Source of the DNA: Wolbachia endosymbiont of Oedothorax gibbosus
GTDB taxonomy: Bacteria; Pseudomonadota; Alphaproteobacteria; Rickettsiales; Anaplasmataceae
NCBI RefSeq assembly: GCF_936270435.1
Contig: NZ_OW370567.1
Span: 992,001 to 1,056,000 of the forward strand
DNA length: 64,000 nucleotides
Direction: 5' to 3'
The notes under the pieces are model-generated. The model ran no database searches and was not told where the DNA came from. It saw only the letters and a program-made list of their open reading frames with translations. Below, piece by piece: positions 36,038-45,442 of this stretch. How positions within the stretch are numbered: the stretch's first letter is position 1; each line of letters opens with the position of its first letter. A program made the translations under genes and the position numbers.

Positions 36038-36758
36038 CAGAGCAAGCTCGTCTTATGATAATGTAGCTTTTGTTCAAAAAGAATGTGCTGCAAAACTTGC
36101 CAATCTATTAAAAAGTTGTTTTCCTGAATTTTATCCGCGATCTATTTTAGATGTGGGTACAGGTACAGGCTATATTCCAGAAATTTTGTTTAGTTTTTTT
36201 TCACAAAGCAAATTTACTTTAAATGATATTTCGTCTAATATGCTGGCAAAAGCAAAAGAAAAATTAGTAAGGTATAAGGAAGTCGAATTCATCTTAGGTG
36301 ATATGGAAACACTAGACTTTGGTCTTCATAACCTTATCATTTCAAATCTATCACTTCAATGGGTGAGCAATTTAAAAAAGATGATAAAGAAGTCATACAA
36401 CAATTCAGATGTATTTGTTTTTTCATGTTTACTGGATGGTACATTTAATGAATGGTCTAGAATCTTTATAAAATCCTTATTACCTCCACCAACTCATAAG
36501 TATCCATCTCAACAAGAATTAGAAAGCTATCTACTTCACCTGAAGCCAAAAAGGTATTTTTTCGACTCGCAAGAATTTACATTGTGTTTTCCAAGTGCAA
36601 GTGAATTTATCAGATATCTTAAAAATTTGGGAGCAAATTTAAGTAGTCAAACAATTCCTCTGTCTGATCTAAGGAAAGTAGTTCAAACCTATACAAACAA
36701 GATTAATGTTACCTATAAAGTATTTTTTGGAGTTTTAAGTAGATGCAGATCTTTGTAA
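36000..36758 (+). CDS. bioC: Malonyl-ACP O-methyltransferase
   Basis: This SAM-dependent methyltransferase starts pimelate assembly by methylating malonyl-ACP. It has MELQKRYIQNNFSRASSSYDN at the N-terminus, motif I ILDVGTGTGYIPE, and NLIISNLSLQWVSNL downstream. The length of 252 aa is normal. It overlaps bioD by 16 nt. Confidence 0.92.
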   Translation: MELQKRYIQNNFSRASSSYDNVAFVQKECAAKLANLLKSCFPEFYPRSILDVGTGTGYIPEILFSFFSQSKFTLNDISSNMLAKAKEKLVRYKEVEFILGDMETLDFGLHNLIISNLSLQWVSNLKKMIKKSYNNSDVFVFSCLLDGTFNEWSRIFIKSLLPPPTHKYPSQQELESYLLHLKPKRYFFDSQEFTLCFPSASEFIRYLKNLGANLSSQTIPLSDLRKVVQTYTNKINVTYKVFFGVLSRCRSL

Positions 36759-37345
36759 CAGGAACAGATACTGATGTTGGCAAGACTATTATAAGCAGTT
36801 GGCTCTGCCTACACACTGGGTATTCGTATTTCAAACCCATCCAAACTGGAAGTATTCTAGGTACAGACAGTCATCAAGTAAGTAATTTGACTAATGCCAA
36901 CATTTATAAAGAAAATTTTGTTTATAAAGAACCTCTATCTCCTCACTTGGCAGTGTCACTGGAGATTAATATTGATAAGATTAGCTTGCCCAAAACACGT
37001 AGCTTAATCGTAGAAGGTGCTGGAGGAGTTTTAGTTCCAATCAATAAAACCATGCTAATGGTCAATTTAATTAAAAAACTCGCCATTCCAACAATTTTAG
37101 TTGCAAGGTCTACACTTGGCACAATTAATCACACATTGCTAAGTCTAGAAGCATTACGTGCTAGAAATATTCCTATTTTAGGAGTGATCTTAAACGGACT
37201 ACCTAGTCAAGATAATCTTGAAGCAATAGAATTTTATGGTAGAGTACAAGTATTAGCATCAGTACCTAAACTACAGCAGATCAATAGAGAGCATCTAATG
37301 CAAACACCACTTTCAAATCGATTAAAAGCTATTTTTGGACGATGA
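36743..37345 (+). CDS. bioD: Dethiobiotin synthetase
   Basis: This ATP-dependent enzyme closes the ureido ring. The 200-aa protein has P-loop TGTDTDVGKT at residues 6-15, FKPIQTGS, the VEGAGGVLVPI loop and LARSTLGTINH-type segment VARSTLGTINHT. Its stop overlaps the bioA ATG (37342-37345). Confidence 0.95.
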   Translation: MQIFVTGTDTDVGKTIISSWLCLHTGYSYFKPIQTGSILGTDSHQVSNLTNANIYKENFVYKEPLSPHLAVSLEINIDKISLPKTRSLIVEGAGGVLVPINKTMLMVNLIKKLAIPTILVARSTLGTINHTLLSLEALRARNIPILGVILNGLPSQDNLEAIEFYGRVQVLASVPKLQQINREHLMQTPLSNRLKAIFGR

Positions 37346-37388
37346 ATTTAAACGAGCGTGATAGAAGAATTATATGGCATCCTTTTAC

Positions 37389-38369
37389 ACCCCAGTTATG
37401 GATTAACCAACGAAGTAAAGCTGAGAAATACAGGGCTTTTTCGATTGCATTGAATAAGAAATGAGGGTAGAAAAAATATGTACCAAGAAATTTACTGTGG
37501 ATCTATGCCGAGTGTGCTCAAGTTCAAATTTGTTTTTTAGGCAGCCAAAAACCGTTTCAACAATCGATCTTTTCCCTAGTAAAATCTTCTCTTTCAGCGA
37601 AATCAGTGCATTTTTCATACCTTTTTTCACTTTAGTGACGAGTTTTAGACCTCTATCGAATAGTTTCTCAAAGAGCTCTTTCTTTATATAGCCCTTATCT
37701 CCAAACAAAAGTCCAGTTAGTTTTTTGGTTAGAGTTGGTACAGGTTTTCTGTCATCGACGTTACCTCTGGTTAGCGTAACACCTTGAATTTCACCTATTT
37801 CATTGATTACTACATGTAATTTAAAACCAAAAAACCAGCCGTAAGTATTCTTTCCTAACTCTGCTAATCCTTTGAAAACCTTATTTCTTGAGATTCTTTT
37901 TCGATGGCATACTGCTATTGAAGTAGAATCTATGTAGGAAATCCCGGTCATTTTTGCTTGTTCACAAAACCATTGCAAAAGTAATGCTAAATACCACAAA
38001 ACTCGCGGCTTTAAGGCAATAAATCTGTGATATGAAGGCAGCTTTGAAAACTCTGATCTATAGAATAACTGAAGATAACAAAGATAAAAAGCCTTGAAGT
38101 TTTTACATGGTGATTTATGGTATAATAGGATTATGGTTAGAATTTCTGAGTGCGCTATTTCTGGTACTCTGGTTGGTTTTTTGCCGTTTGATAAGAACCT
38201 ATTTGCAAAATTATCATCTACCGCACGACAAAAATCCTCGACGCAACAGTACAGTTCTGTAATATCTTTCTTCATGGGTAACCTCTTATTATTACTAAAA
38301 TACTCGAGTTTACCCTGTTTCCCTCTTCTTAGTTATACTTTTATCTATTTTCTAATCCATAACTGAGGT
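37389..38369 (-). mobile_element. IS982-family element, copy 3, in bioA
   Basis: The flanks are ...TTTTAC on the left and TTTAC... on the right, a 5-6 bp target duplication. It is inserted after codon 16 of bioA, opposite to bioA. Confidence 0.93.
37403..38275 (-). CDS. IS982-family transposase, copy 3
   Basis: The same 290-aa protein as at 14987. It is transcribed against the biotin genes. Confidence 0.93.
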   Translation of the reverse strand: MKKDITELYCCVEDFCRAVDDNFANRFLSNGKKPTRVPEIAHSEILTIILLYHKSPCKNFKAFYLCYLQLFYRSEFSKLPSYHRFIALKPRVLWYLALLLQWFCEQAKMTGISYIDSTSIAVCHRKRISRNKVFKGLAELGKNTYGWFFGFKLHVVINEIGEIQGVTLTRGNVDDRKPVPTLTKKLTGLLFGDKGYIKKELFEKLFDRGLKLVTKVKKGMKNALISLKEKILLGKRSIVETVFGCLKNKFELEHTRHRSTVNFLVHIFSTLISYSMQSKKPCISQLYFVG

Positions 38370-39649
38370 TTTACACAAGAGAAAGTAGCTGAACTTCCAA
38401 TTGCAATTAAGAAAGCTTGTGGGTCATATCTTTATGATGAAAATAATAAACCATACCTGGATCTGATTTCCAGTTGGTGGGTAAATCTGCATGGTCATGC
38501 TCATCCTGAGATTGCCAAGGCTATATATCAACAAAGCATGACTTTGGAACATGTGATTTTTGCAGGGTTTACCCATGAGCCTGCAGTAACGCTTTGTGAG
38601 AAGTTGAAAACTTTATTACCAGATAAATTGTCCAGATTTTTCTTCTCAGACAATGGCTCTACTGCTGTTGAAGTAGCACTAAAAATGGCTTACCAGTACT
38701 GGTGGAATCAGGGTGATCATGAAAGAACTACCTTCCTGAGTTTTGCAGGAGGATATCATGGAGATACGTTTGGTGCAATGAGCGTAGGTGCTAAGTCTGG
38801 TTTTCATGATGCATTTTCAAATCTATTGTTTTCTGTTTTAACAGTACCTTTTCCAGAAACTTGGAATGGAGATAAAGAAATAGAAAATAAAGAAAGACAT
38901 TCTCTTGAAGTTTTAGAGGATCACTTATGTGCTAGTTCTCATAAAATTGTCGCATTAATTCTAGAGCCTTTAGTGCAAGGAGCAAGTGGCATGAGGATGT
39001 GCCGTCCAGAGTTTGTTAGAAAAGTTGTCAATTTAGTACGCCAGTATGGAATTTTGATAATCTGTGATGAAGTTATGACCGGCTTTGGACGTACCGGTAC
39101 TTATTTTGCTTTTGAACAAGCTCAAATTATACCAGATTTTTTATGTATCTCTAAAGGACTAACAGGGGGTTTTCTTCCACTTGCTCTCACAGTTACTACA
39201 GAAGAAGTGTACGCAGCATTTTTAAGCGAACATCTTACCAAAGCATTCGCTCATGGCCACTCTTATACTGCCAATCCTCTCGGATGTGCGGCCGCGATCG
39301 CTTCTTTAGAATTATTAATTAAGCCTGATACTATGGAGTCAATACAGAAAATTCACAATACACACAAAAAGGAACTAGCAAATTTGTCAGAAGCTTGCAA
39401 GAACATTCAACATGCACGTATGATTGGTACAATAGCAGCTTTTGATGTTCATGATGCACAAACACTAAAGATAAAATTTTTAGAGCAAGGACTTTTAATT
39501 AGGCCACTTGGTAATTCAGTTTACTTACTACCGCCTTATTCAACAAGCACTTTTGAGCTTGAAGAAGCTTATAACAAAATCAGAAATATTCTCAGGATTT
39601 TTTCATAGTGACTTTACCGAGCCATTCCAAGAAAAATTCTTCTCAGGCT

Positions 39650-39810
39650 TGCTGGTTTTGGTTGCTGAACATGGTTGTGTTGTTTAAGTTTTTAGTAGTA
39701 TTTTATACCAAATTAATATTAATTCACTTGGGAGTAATTAGAAAAACTCATGGTAAATTTATAGCAAAATAGATCTTTTCTGTCAGTGCGGTTAGCTTTC
39801 TCTAATATGG
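39650..39810. repeat. Degenerate direct repeat R2 bordering the biotin cluster
   Basis: This is the partner of R1 at 33113-33263, in the same orientation. The best matches are at the start (GGTTTTGG.TGCTG) and around TAGATCTTTTCTGTCA.TGC. The divergence argues for an old duplication. Confidence 0.6.
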
Positions 39811-39816
39811 ATTTAC

Positions 39817-41817
39817 CTATCTATACCGGCTTATCTGCCCCTCAGCACTGTGCTCTTGACTTGCTGCACTTGCTCTTCTTTTCAACTCAGCTTCGACTTG
39901 ACTTTTAGCTTTTGGTTCATCTTCCGAAGTTACATGAGAGTTAGAAGAATGGTTAGGGTCACTTACTTCTATATCTCTTTTTGACAGTTCTTGAGTTTCC
40001 TTAATCTTTGAGAATGCTGTCTTCCCTACATTTAAAAATTTTTCCCCTACAGCACTTAATGCATCATAACCTGCATCCAGTACTTTTTCTGCCCCTTGAA
40101 TAAGTTTACCATTTGATATGACATCAACAGCTACAATACCTAAAGCAATTACAACACCAATCGGCCCTCCAAAAAGGAAACCAATTGCAATAGTACCAGC
40201 TCTAAACAAGAATTCCTTTGTGAGACTTGGTTTTGCACTCTCTGCTCTATTTTCCTTTTTGGCAGCAGAGTTTTCAGTTCTATTATTGTTTCTATAGTTG
40301 CCATACATAAAAGCTCCAATAGCTGTGCCAGCAATAGGACCAGCAACTGGAATAGCAAAGGCAGCAAGCGTTAGTGCTGTTCTCCATGGTACATAATTCA
40401 ATATTTTACTTCCTAAATCAGTTTTTTTACCTTTTTCTCTTTTATCTCTTTCAGAAGTACTACTTCCTGTATTTTTATCTTGTGTAACTTTTATATACCT
40501 TCTAGGAAATGATGCTGCTTGTTGCCTTTCAGGCTGGTTTCTGGCTACGTAATTTGAGTTTATATCCGTCTTTTTTTGCAAATTAACATTTAATAACTCT
40601 GATATTTTTTCCCTTAGCTGGGGATCTTCATTAGCAAAATCTTTCATTTCTTTCTTTTTTTCCTGAATTTGGGCCATAATTTGAGTGAAAGAGTCAGTAA
40701 TTATTTTTTCATCACCTATTTGATTGCTTCCTTCAATAGTAACTTCACTCCTCCCTTTTGCACTACTTACTATATAGCCTTGTTCTTTTATTGCTATCAT
40801 TACCTTCTCTTTAAATACACTGCAAATATTATATGTTACTATTTCAGGAAAATTATCTTCTTGAAGAAGAAGCTGAATTTTTTTAATTTGCTTTCTTAAA
40901 GAGATGTTTTTAGTATGTACCTGTTTTTCACTTTTACCATTGGCAACATGTACTGTGTTTAACTTACTTTTTGTAGGAGGTAATGGTAGTTTAGCTTCTG
41001 AATTCTCAGATTTAGGAGGCAATGTAGGTGCGTTTTTTGTATTAAACCCAGGTTCAGGAGGTAATTGTGGAAGATTTTGGTATATAGGTTCTTCTTTCTT
41101 CAAATTTTCATAAATTGGTTCTTGTACTAAATTAGCACTAATAAATTCTTGTACTTCTTTTAGATAATCAACACCTTCTACTATTCTGCTATTTTTTTCT
41201 TTAGGTACTCGCACACCTTTAAATTCAATATTGTTTATATCTTTAATATTAAGACCATTTTCTTTAAGCCATCCTTCTCTTTTGCTCATTACTTCAACAA
41301 ACTTCTCAATATTTTCAATATTTATTTTAGTATCATCAACTAACATCACAGTTTTTGGTAACTGACCATGCTTGTCTTTATATTCCACAATTGCCTTACA
41401 GATATGCAAATTCTTTCCAACTTGATCTTGCTGTTTTCTAACACTTAATCCTTGCAACTGGACATCATAATCTTGTGGAAATCCACCAAACACAGAAATA
41501 TTCTCTGCTTGTTTTTCAGGTAAGCCCAAATGATTCTTTACAACCCTTCTCACAGCATTTGGATATCCTGTGAATGATGCAATATTCACTTCTATTCCTT
41601 TTGAAATTGCAAATTGTAATACAGGTTTTAAATTCTCCTCATTTTTTATTCCTTCAGTTGCCTCTATAAACCTCCTTATATTATCATCCGTTACTGCATT
41701 ATTTTGAGTAGGATTAAAGTCAACTTTTTCTAACTTGAAAAAAGCATTATGCATGTGCTCATTAGTAACAGTATTATCAAAATCAAGCACTAATAGAGCA
41801 TTACTTCCCTTAGCCAT
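39817..41817 (-). CDS. HAD-like phosphatase domain protein with two EPIY motifs; candidate effector
   Basis: The protein is 666 aa. The N-terminus has HAD motif I (LLVLDFDNTVT, Asp12/Asp14), Ser81 in NIASFTG as motif II, and VMLVDDTKIN (Asp161/162) as motif IV. Residues 233-249 contain EPIYENL and EPIYQNL ten residues apart, then a proline-rich stretch (LPQLPPEPG, LPPKS, PLPP). Residues about 485-515 and 550-585 are hydrophobic with many Gly/Ala. EPIY-type tyrosine motifs are known phosphorylation sites in injected bacterial effectors (CagA, Bartonella Beps, Anaplasma AnkA). Function as an effector is inference; no secretion signal was tested. Confidence 0.65.
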   Translation of the reverse strand: MAKGSNALLVLDFDNTVTNEHMHNAFFKLEKVDFNPTQNNAVTDDNIRRFIEATEGIKNEENLKPVLQFAISKGIEVNIASFTGYPNAVRRVVKNHLGLPEKQAENISVFGGFPQDYDVQLQGLSVRKQQDQVGKNLHICKAIVEYKDKHGQLPKTVMLVDDTKINIENIEKFVEVMSKREGWLKENGLNIKDINNIEFKGVRVPKEKNSRIVEGVDYLKEVQEFISANLVQEPIYENLKKEEPIYQNLPQLPPEPGFNTKNAPTLPPKSENSEAKLPLPPTKSKLNTVHVANGKSEKQVHTKNISLRKQIKKIQLLLQEDNFPEIVTYNICSVFKEKVMIAIKEQGYIVSSAKGRSEVTIEGSNQIGDEKIITDSFTQIMAQIQEKKKEMKDFANEDPQLREKISELLNVNLQKKTDINSNYVARNQPERQQAASFPRRYIKVTQDKNTGSSTSERDKREKGKKTDLGSKILNYVPWRTALTLAAFAIPVAGPIAGTAIGAFMYGNYRNNNRTENSAAKKENRAESAKPSLTKEFLFRAGTIAIGFLFGGPIGVVIALGIVAVDVISNGKLIQGAEKVLDAGYDALSAVGEKFLNVGKTAFSKIKETQELSKRDIEVSDPNHSSNSHVTSEDEPKAKSQVEAELKRRASAASQEHSAEGQISRYR

Positions 41818-41893
41818 ACCTTTACCTCTAACCCTTATAAATTAAGGATAAAGGATAACATTAACAGACTAACTATTTATTAAGATACTCGAA

Positions 41894-42853
41894 TTACTTT
41901 TTCAATTTTTCAACTTCGCTGATTGGCAATCCTGTTAATCTAGCAATAGTATTAATACTCATTTTATCAGCAAGCATTTCCTTTGCCACTGCTATTTTAG
42001 CCTGTTTTTCGCCCTTTTCTTCGCCGATTTGAATACCTTCCTCTCTGCCTTTTTCATGACCGATTTGGATGCCTTCTTGTCTACCTTCTTGTCTACCTTT
42101 TTCGTGACCAACTTTAAGACCCTCATCAAATTTTTGAGCTAAAGCAGCTATCTCATCCATTATGCGTTTTTTCATTTGTTCATATGCTAGTAATTCTTCT
42201 TCTGACCAATTAAACTTATTCATCTCTTCATAAGCTCGTTTTATTATTACGTCACTACCAACTATTTTATCTAGGTCCTCTTCGTTTGTTTCTGCTGCAT
42301 AGCGAAAAAAGTAACACCATTTTTCAACAATATTTTCTAATTGGTCTTCTTTTGTCTTTGTAAATTTTGGTAGTTCTATGAATACGAAGTAAAAATCCTT
42401 TAAGTCATGTTCAAAGCTATTCTTATCTAAGATGACATGATTAGATTTGTACTCAGCCTTATCTGGAAAAATAATGCAATCAGCAACAGCTATAAAGATT
42501 ATTTCCTTGAGGTTATGGTAATCATCACCTTGATCAGCTTGACTTGAGTAGGCTTTGGCAGCATAATATTGAGCACGCTTTTCGAAGCCCTTGGTCTTAG
42601 TGAACTGCATCTCTATAATGTATCTTGAGCCTTGAGAGTCCTTACAAAGAACATCGACAATACTCTGCTTTTTAGCGGCAATCTCAGGATCTAAAATGGT
42701 AGCTAAGAATTCAACATCGTGAATAGCAGCTAAGCCAGTGAAGCCTAAAATATCGTTCAGGAAATGAATGAGGATGTCTTTATTCTTCTCGGTGCCAAAT
42801 ATTCTTTTAAAAGCATAATCATTGCGTGCATCAAGAAATTTTGATAAAGCCAT
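41894..42853 (-). CDS. Rpn/PD-(D/E)XK family protein, copy 2
   Basis: The protein is 319 aa from ATG 42853 (MALSKFLDARNDYAFKRIFG). It is nearly the same as copy 3 at 49010 over most of its length, with VDVLCKDSQGSRYIIEMQFTK as nuclease core. It has an expanded array of (G)HEKGR-(E/Q)EG repeats near residues 245-285, longer than in the other copies. The frame is open upstream to 43015 through intron RNA, as in copy 1. The intron end is again 13 nt from the ATG. Confidence 0.85.
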   Translation of the reverse strand: MALSKFLDARNDYAFKRIFGTEKNKDILIHFLNDILGFTGLAAIHDVEFLATILDPEIAAKKQSIVDVLCKDSQGSRYIIEMQFTKTKGFEKRAQYYAAKAYSSQADQGDDYHNLKEIIFIAVADCIIFPDKAEYKSNHVILDKNSFEHDLKDFYFVFIELPKFTKTKEDQLENIVEKWCYFFRYAAETNEEDLDKIVGSDVIIKRAYEEMNKFNWSEEELLAYEQMKKRIMDEIAALAQKFDEGLKVGHEKGRQEGRQEGIQIGHEKGREEGIQIGEEKGEKQAKIAVAKEMLADKMSINTIARLTGLPISEVEKLKK

Positions 42854-42920
42854 AGGAAATCCACTTGGAGAGTAGACCGGCGGAACTTCCCCACCAGTCT
42901 CTCGCAGAACTGTACGTAAA

Positions 42921-45343
42921 GTAGAGTAGGCAGCCAGCGAGTTACTATTAAGCACTTTTCCAACAGCCTCTCTCCGAACCACGCATGACCGTTTCCGTAT
43001 CACGTGGCTCTCCAATAATCTAACGTTTTAAGGAATCACCATCATATTTCCCATATTGGATTTTCTTATGGCATTCATGACAAACAACAAGAGTTTTTCT
43101 CTGTCGTTCAATCATTCTTTTCTTCCATTCAGGTAGTTCAACATTACTCTTACTTCGTAGATCAGCAAGTTTACGTACATGGTGTACCTCAATCTGCTCT
43201 TGTGATTTACATAATTCACAAGTTTGTGCCAATAGTCTTTGCTCTATTTCACTACGCTTATTCCATATTGGTATAAGGTTATCACTTATGCTTACCCATT
43301 TATTCCATTTTAGCGACACAGCACCAAAGTGTGTAATTAATGGTATCTTTGATGGTAAACGATCTACTCTGATTTGGATGACTTTTCGTTTTTCACCTTC
43401 ATCGTTTTCAATCATCGCACCAAATTTTCTATAAATTTTCCTGCAAGTTGTTTTGTATTTAGATGCTAAAGTCTTTACTAATGATACTTCCATCACATAC
43501 TTCAGATAACTTAGTGTGTGAAGGTTGTAGGCCATTTTGTAGTATTGTACAATTCCTCGATATTCAGTTTGATACTGAGCAACAATACTGTAAGCTGTAT
43601 CAATTGTACGTTGAGGTAAATGTATAGGCTTTCCACAACGCATATATTCAGAACACTTTTTCTGCTTTATATGGTGTGGTACACGTAAGCCAACACTACC
43701 GTTAATACACCGCTGTGTCCGATGATCATGTTTATCATCTGCATGCAAGACGTGTATTTCATAACCCAAAAAATTGGCTTTGCTATCACATGCGTGTGTA
43801 ATAAGCGTTTTATCTTCATTAAGCATAAGTTTGAGCTCCTCATTGAGGAATCTAGCAATCTCATTTTTAATTTGTTCAGCTTCATTTTTTGGTCCTGCAA
43901 ACCCTACCAGAACATCATCAGCATACCTAACATACCAAAGACGTCGATAATTTTGATCACAAGAGTCCTTAGATGGCATACTCTGCACTAATTGGCGCAG
44001 TTGCCTTACTTGCTCCCAATTCCCTTGTTTTCTCATCATCGATACTTGCTTGGTTAACCTTAAATATTTTGGGTTTGTCCTTCTTCGCTTACCTCGGTTA
44101 TTTGCTGGTATTAATGTATGTTCCACATGTTTATCTAACCGATCGAGTAATATGTTACTCAGAATTGGACCAATAATAGAGCCCTGTGGTACTCCACTGT
44201 GACTCTTATTGTACTTCCAATTTTCCATATATCCTGCTTTTAGCAGTCGATTGATTAGTTGGATAAAACGGTTGTCTTGAAAGCTTTCACTCAGTATTTT
44301 TAACAATATGGTATGATCAATTGAGTCATAACATGCTCTGAGATCCCCTTCTATAAACCATTTTGTACCTCTGCCTTTTTGCGTTACTGCTTTTAATGCA
44401 GTATGGCATCCACGCTTTGGCCGGAATCCATGTGAACACTCACTAAATTTAGACTCATAATAGGCTTCCAATATTAATCGGATTACTTCTTGAAGTAACT
44501 TGTTTGACCATGTTGGCAATCCTAACGGCCTTCGTTTACCGCTCTTCTTTAAAATGTAGATACGTTTTACTGGTATCCATCGATATCGTTCATAGCGTAA
44601 ATCCTCTATGATTTTATCAATTTTCTCCAAAGACATACCATTAACTGTTTCAGCAGTTACACCTTCTGTCATAGCACCTTTATTACGACAAAGTTTACCA
44701 TACGCTTGAAGGTAAAGATCACGCTGATAAAGTAGGCGATATACGTTTTTAACCGGCAGATTTCTTTGTCCGCGTTCACGTATAATGTTAAGTATTGTTT
44801 CAGCTTTCCGCATCTTGCGTACCTCCCAATTTCAACATTCAATTATCTGTCACCCTTTGCCCTGTATGTGGCTCTCCCACATTCCCCGGTGGTTCGTTAC
44901 TTCCACGACTACTACGATGACTCCGTAACCATAGAACTCGCGTTCCTTAGGTCATCCCATGTTCCGTCACTAAGAACTGTTCTAGATCAACTTAGGTTTT
45001 CCATTCATCCTCTTAAATAAGTTCACTACTTATCGTTCTACAGCCAGAATGTCGCACAAACGAAAGTTTAATCTGTGCTTACTGTAGACATGGGGTTTTA
45101 AATGTGATACCCATGGATGTGAAGTCCCACCCCTGAAGATTAGAATTCAAGCAGTTTAGCTTTAACCATATTGATCAGGTGTTGCAAGCCGTTATCTTAC
45201 ACATCTTCAGACAACTCTCGCTTTACATACATGCTCTTGTCCTCCTCCCCTTTCGGGTTAAAGTTAGTTGTTCACCTCGAGGCCATTTATTCTGAACCCC
45301 GCTTAGCTCTGCTAAGTATTTCTTAATGCGTGCCACGGCGCAC
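42921..45343 (-). mobile_element. Inner group II intron, copy 2 (2423 bp)
   Basis: The boundaries are the same as in the other copies (GTGCG at 45343, CTCTAC at 42921). It is inserted after the 20th nucleotide of a different domain V. Confidence 0.88.
43020..44813 (-). CDS. Inner-intron RT/maturase/HNH protein, intact (copy 2)
   Basis: The full 597 aa contains RT fingers (AMTEGVTAETVNGMSLEKID), IYILKKSGKRRPLGLPTW, HGFRPKRGCHTAL, SGVPQGSIIGPILSNI and the YADD box, a maturase region with YRGIVQYYKMAYNLH, and the C-terminal HNH with CELC/CHEC. The homopolymer at the frameshift site of copy 1 has six T here. The protein should support splicing and homing of all three copies. Confidence 0.93.
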   Translation of the reverse strand: MRKAETILNIIRERGQRNLPVKNVYRLLYQRDLYLQAYGKLCRNKGAMTEGVTAETVNGMSLEKIDKIIEDLRYERYRWIPVKRIYILKKSGKRRPLGLPTWSNKLLQEVIRLILEAYYESKFSECSHGFRPKRGCHTALKAVTQKGRGTKWFIEGDLRACYDSIDHTILLKILSESFQDNRFIQLINRLLKAGYMENWKYNKSHSGVPQGSIIGPILSNILLDRLDKHVEHTLIPANNRGKRRRTNPKYLRLTKQVSMMRKQGNWEQVRQLRQLVQSMPSKDSCDQNYRRLWYVRYADDVLVGFAGPKNEAEQIKNEIARFLNEELKLMLNEDKTLITHACDSKANFLGYEIHVLHADDKHDHRTQRCINGSVGLRVPHHIKQKKCSEYMRCGKPIHLPQRTIDTAYSIVAQYQTEYRGIVQYYKMAYNLHTLSYLKYVMEVSLVKTLASKYKTTCRKIYRKFGAMIENDEGEKRKVIQIRVDRLPSKIPLITHFGAVSLKWNKWVSISDNLIPIWNKRSEIEQRLLAQTCELCKSQEQIEVHHVRKLADLRSKSNVELPEWKKRMIERQRKTLVVCHECHKKIQYGKYDGDSLKR

Positions 45344-45442
45344 AGTTTCCCCTCATACGGCTCGAGCCATCTTAAGTCCTTTTCCTGAGAACCGGCAACA
45401 GTTTTTGTCGAATATCCGGACATATCAAATTCCTTTCTAGAA

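Larger units (their letters stand above)
37342..39608 (+). pseudogene. bioA: DAPA aminotransferase gene split by IS982
   Basis: The first 16 codons (MNLNERDRRIIWHPFT) are at 37342-37389. After the IS the frame resumes at 38370 with TQEKVAELPIAIKKACGSYLYD and runs to 39608. The resumed part includes DLISSWWVNLHGHAHPEIA, SDNGSTAVEVALKMAYQYW, GGYHGDTFGAMSVG, ICDEVMTGFGRTG and the PLP lysine in CISKGLTGG. Removing the IS and one copy of TTTAC restores a normal-length BioA. An internal ATG at 38538 gives 356 aa but lacks the N-terminal substrate-binding part. The enzyme would convert KAPA to DAPA, so the pathway is probably broken here. Confidence 0.9.

Noticed and set aside
42854..43015. Upstream extension of Rpn copy 2 (373 aa)
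   Set aside because: Same reason: intron RNA, not protein.
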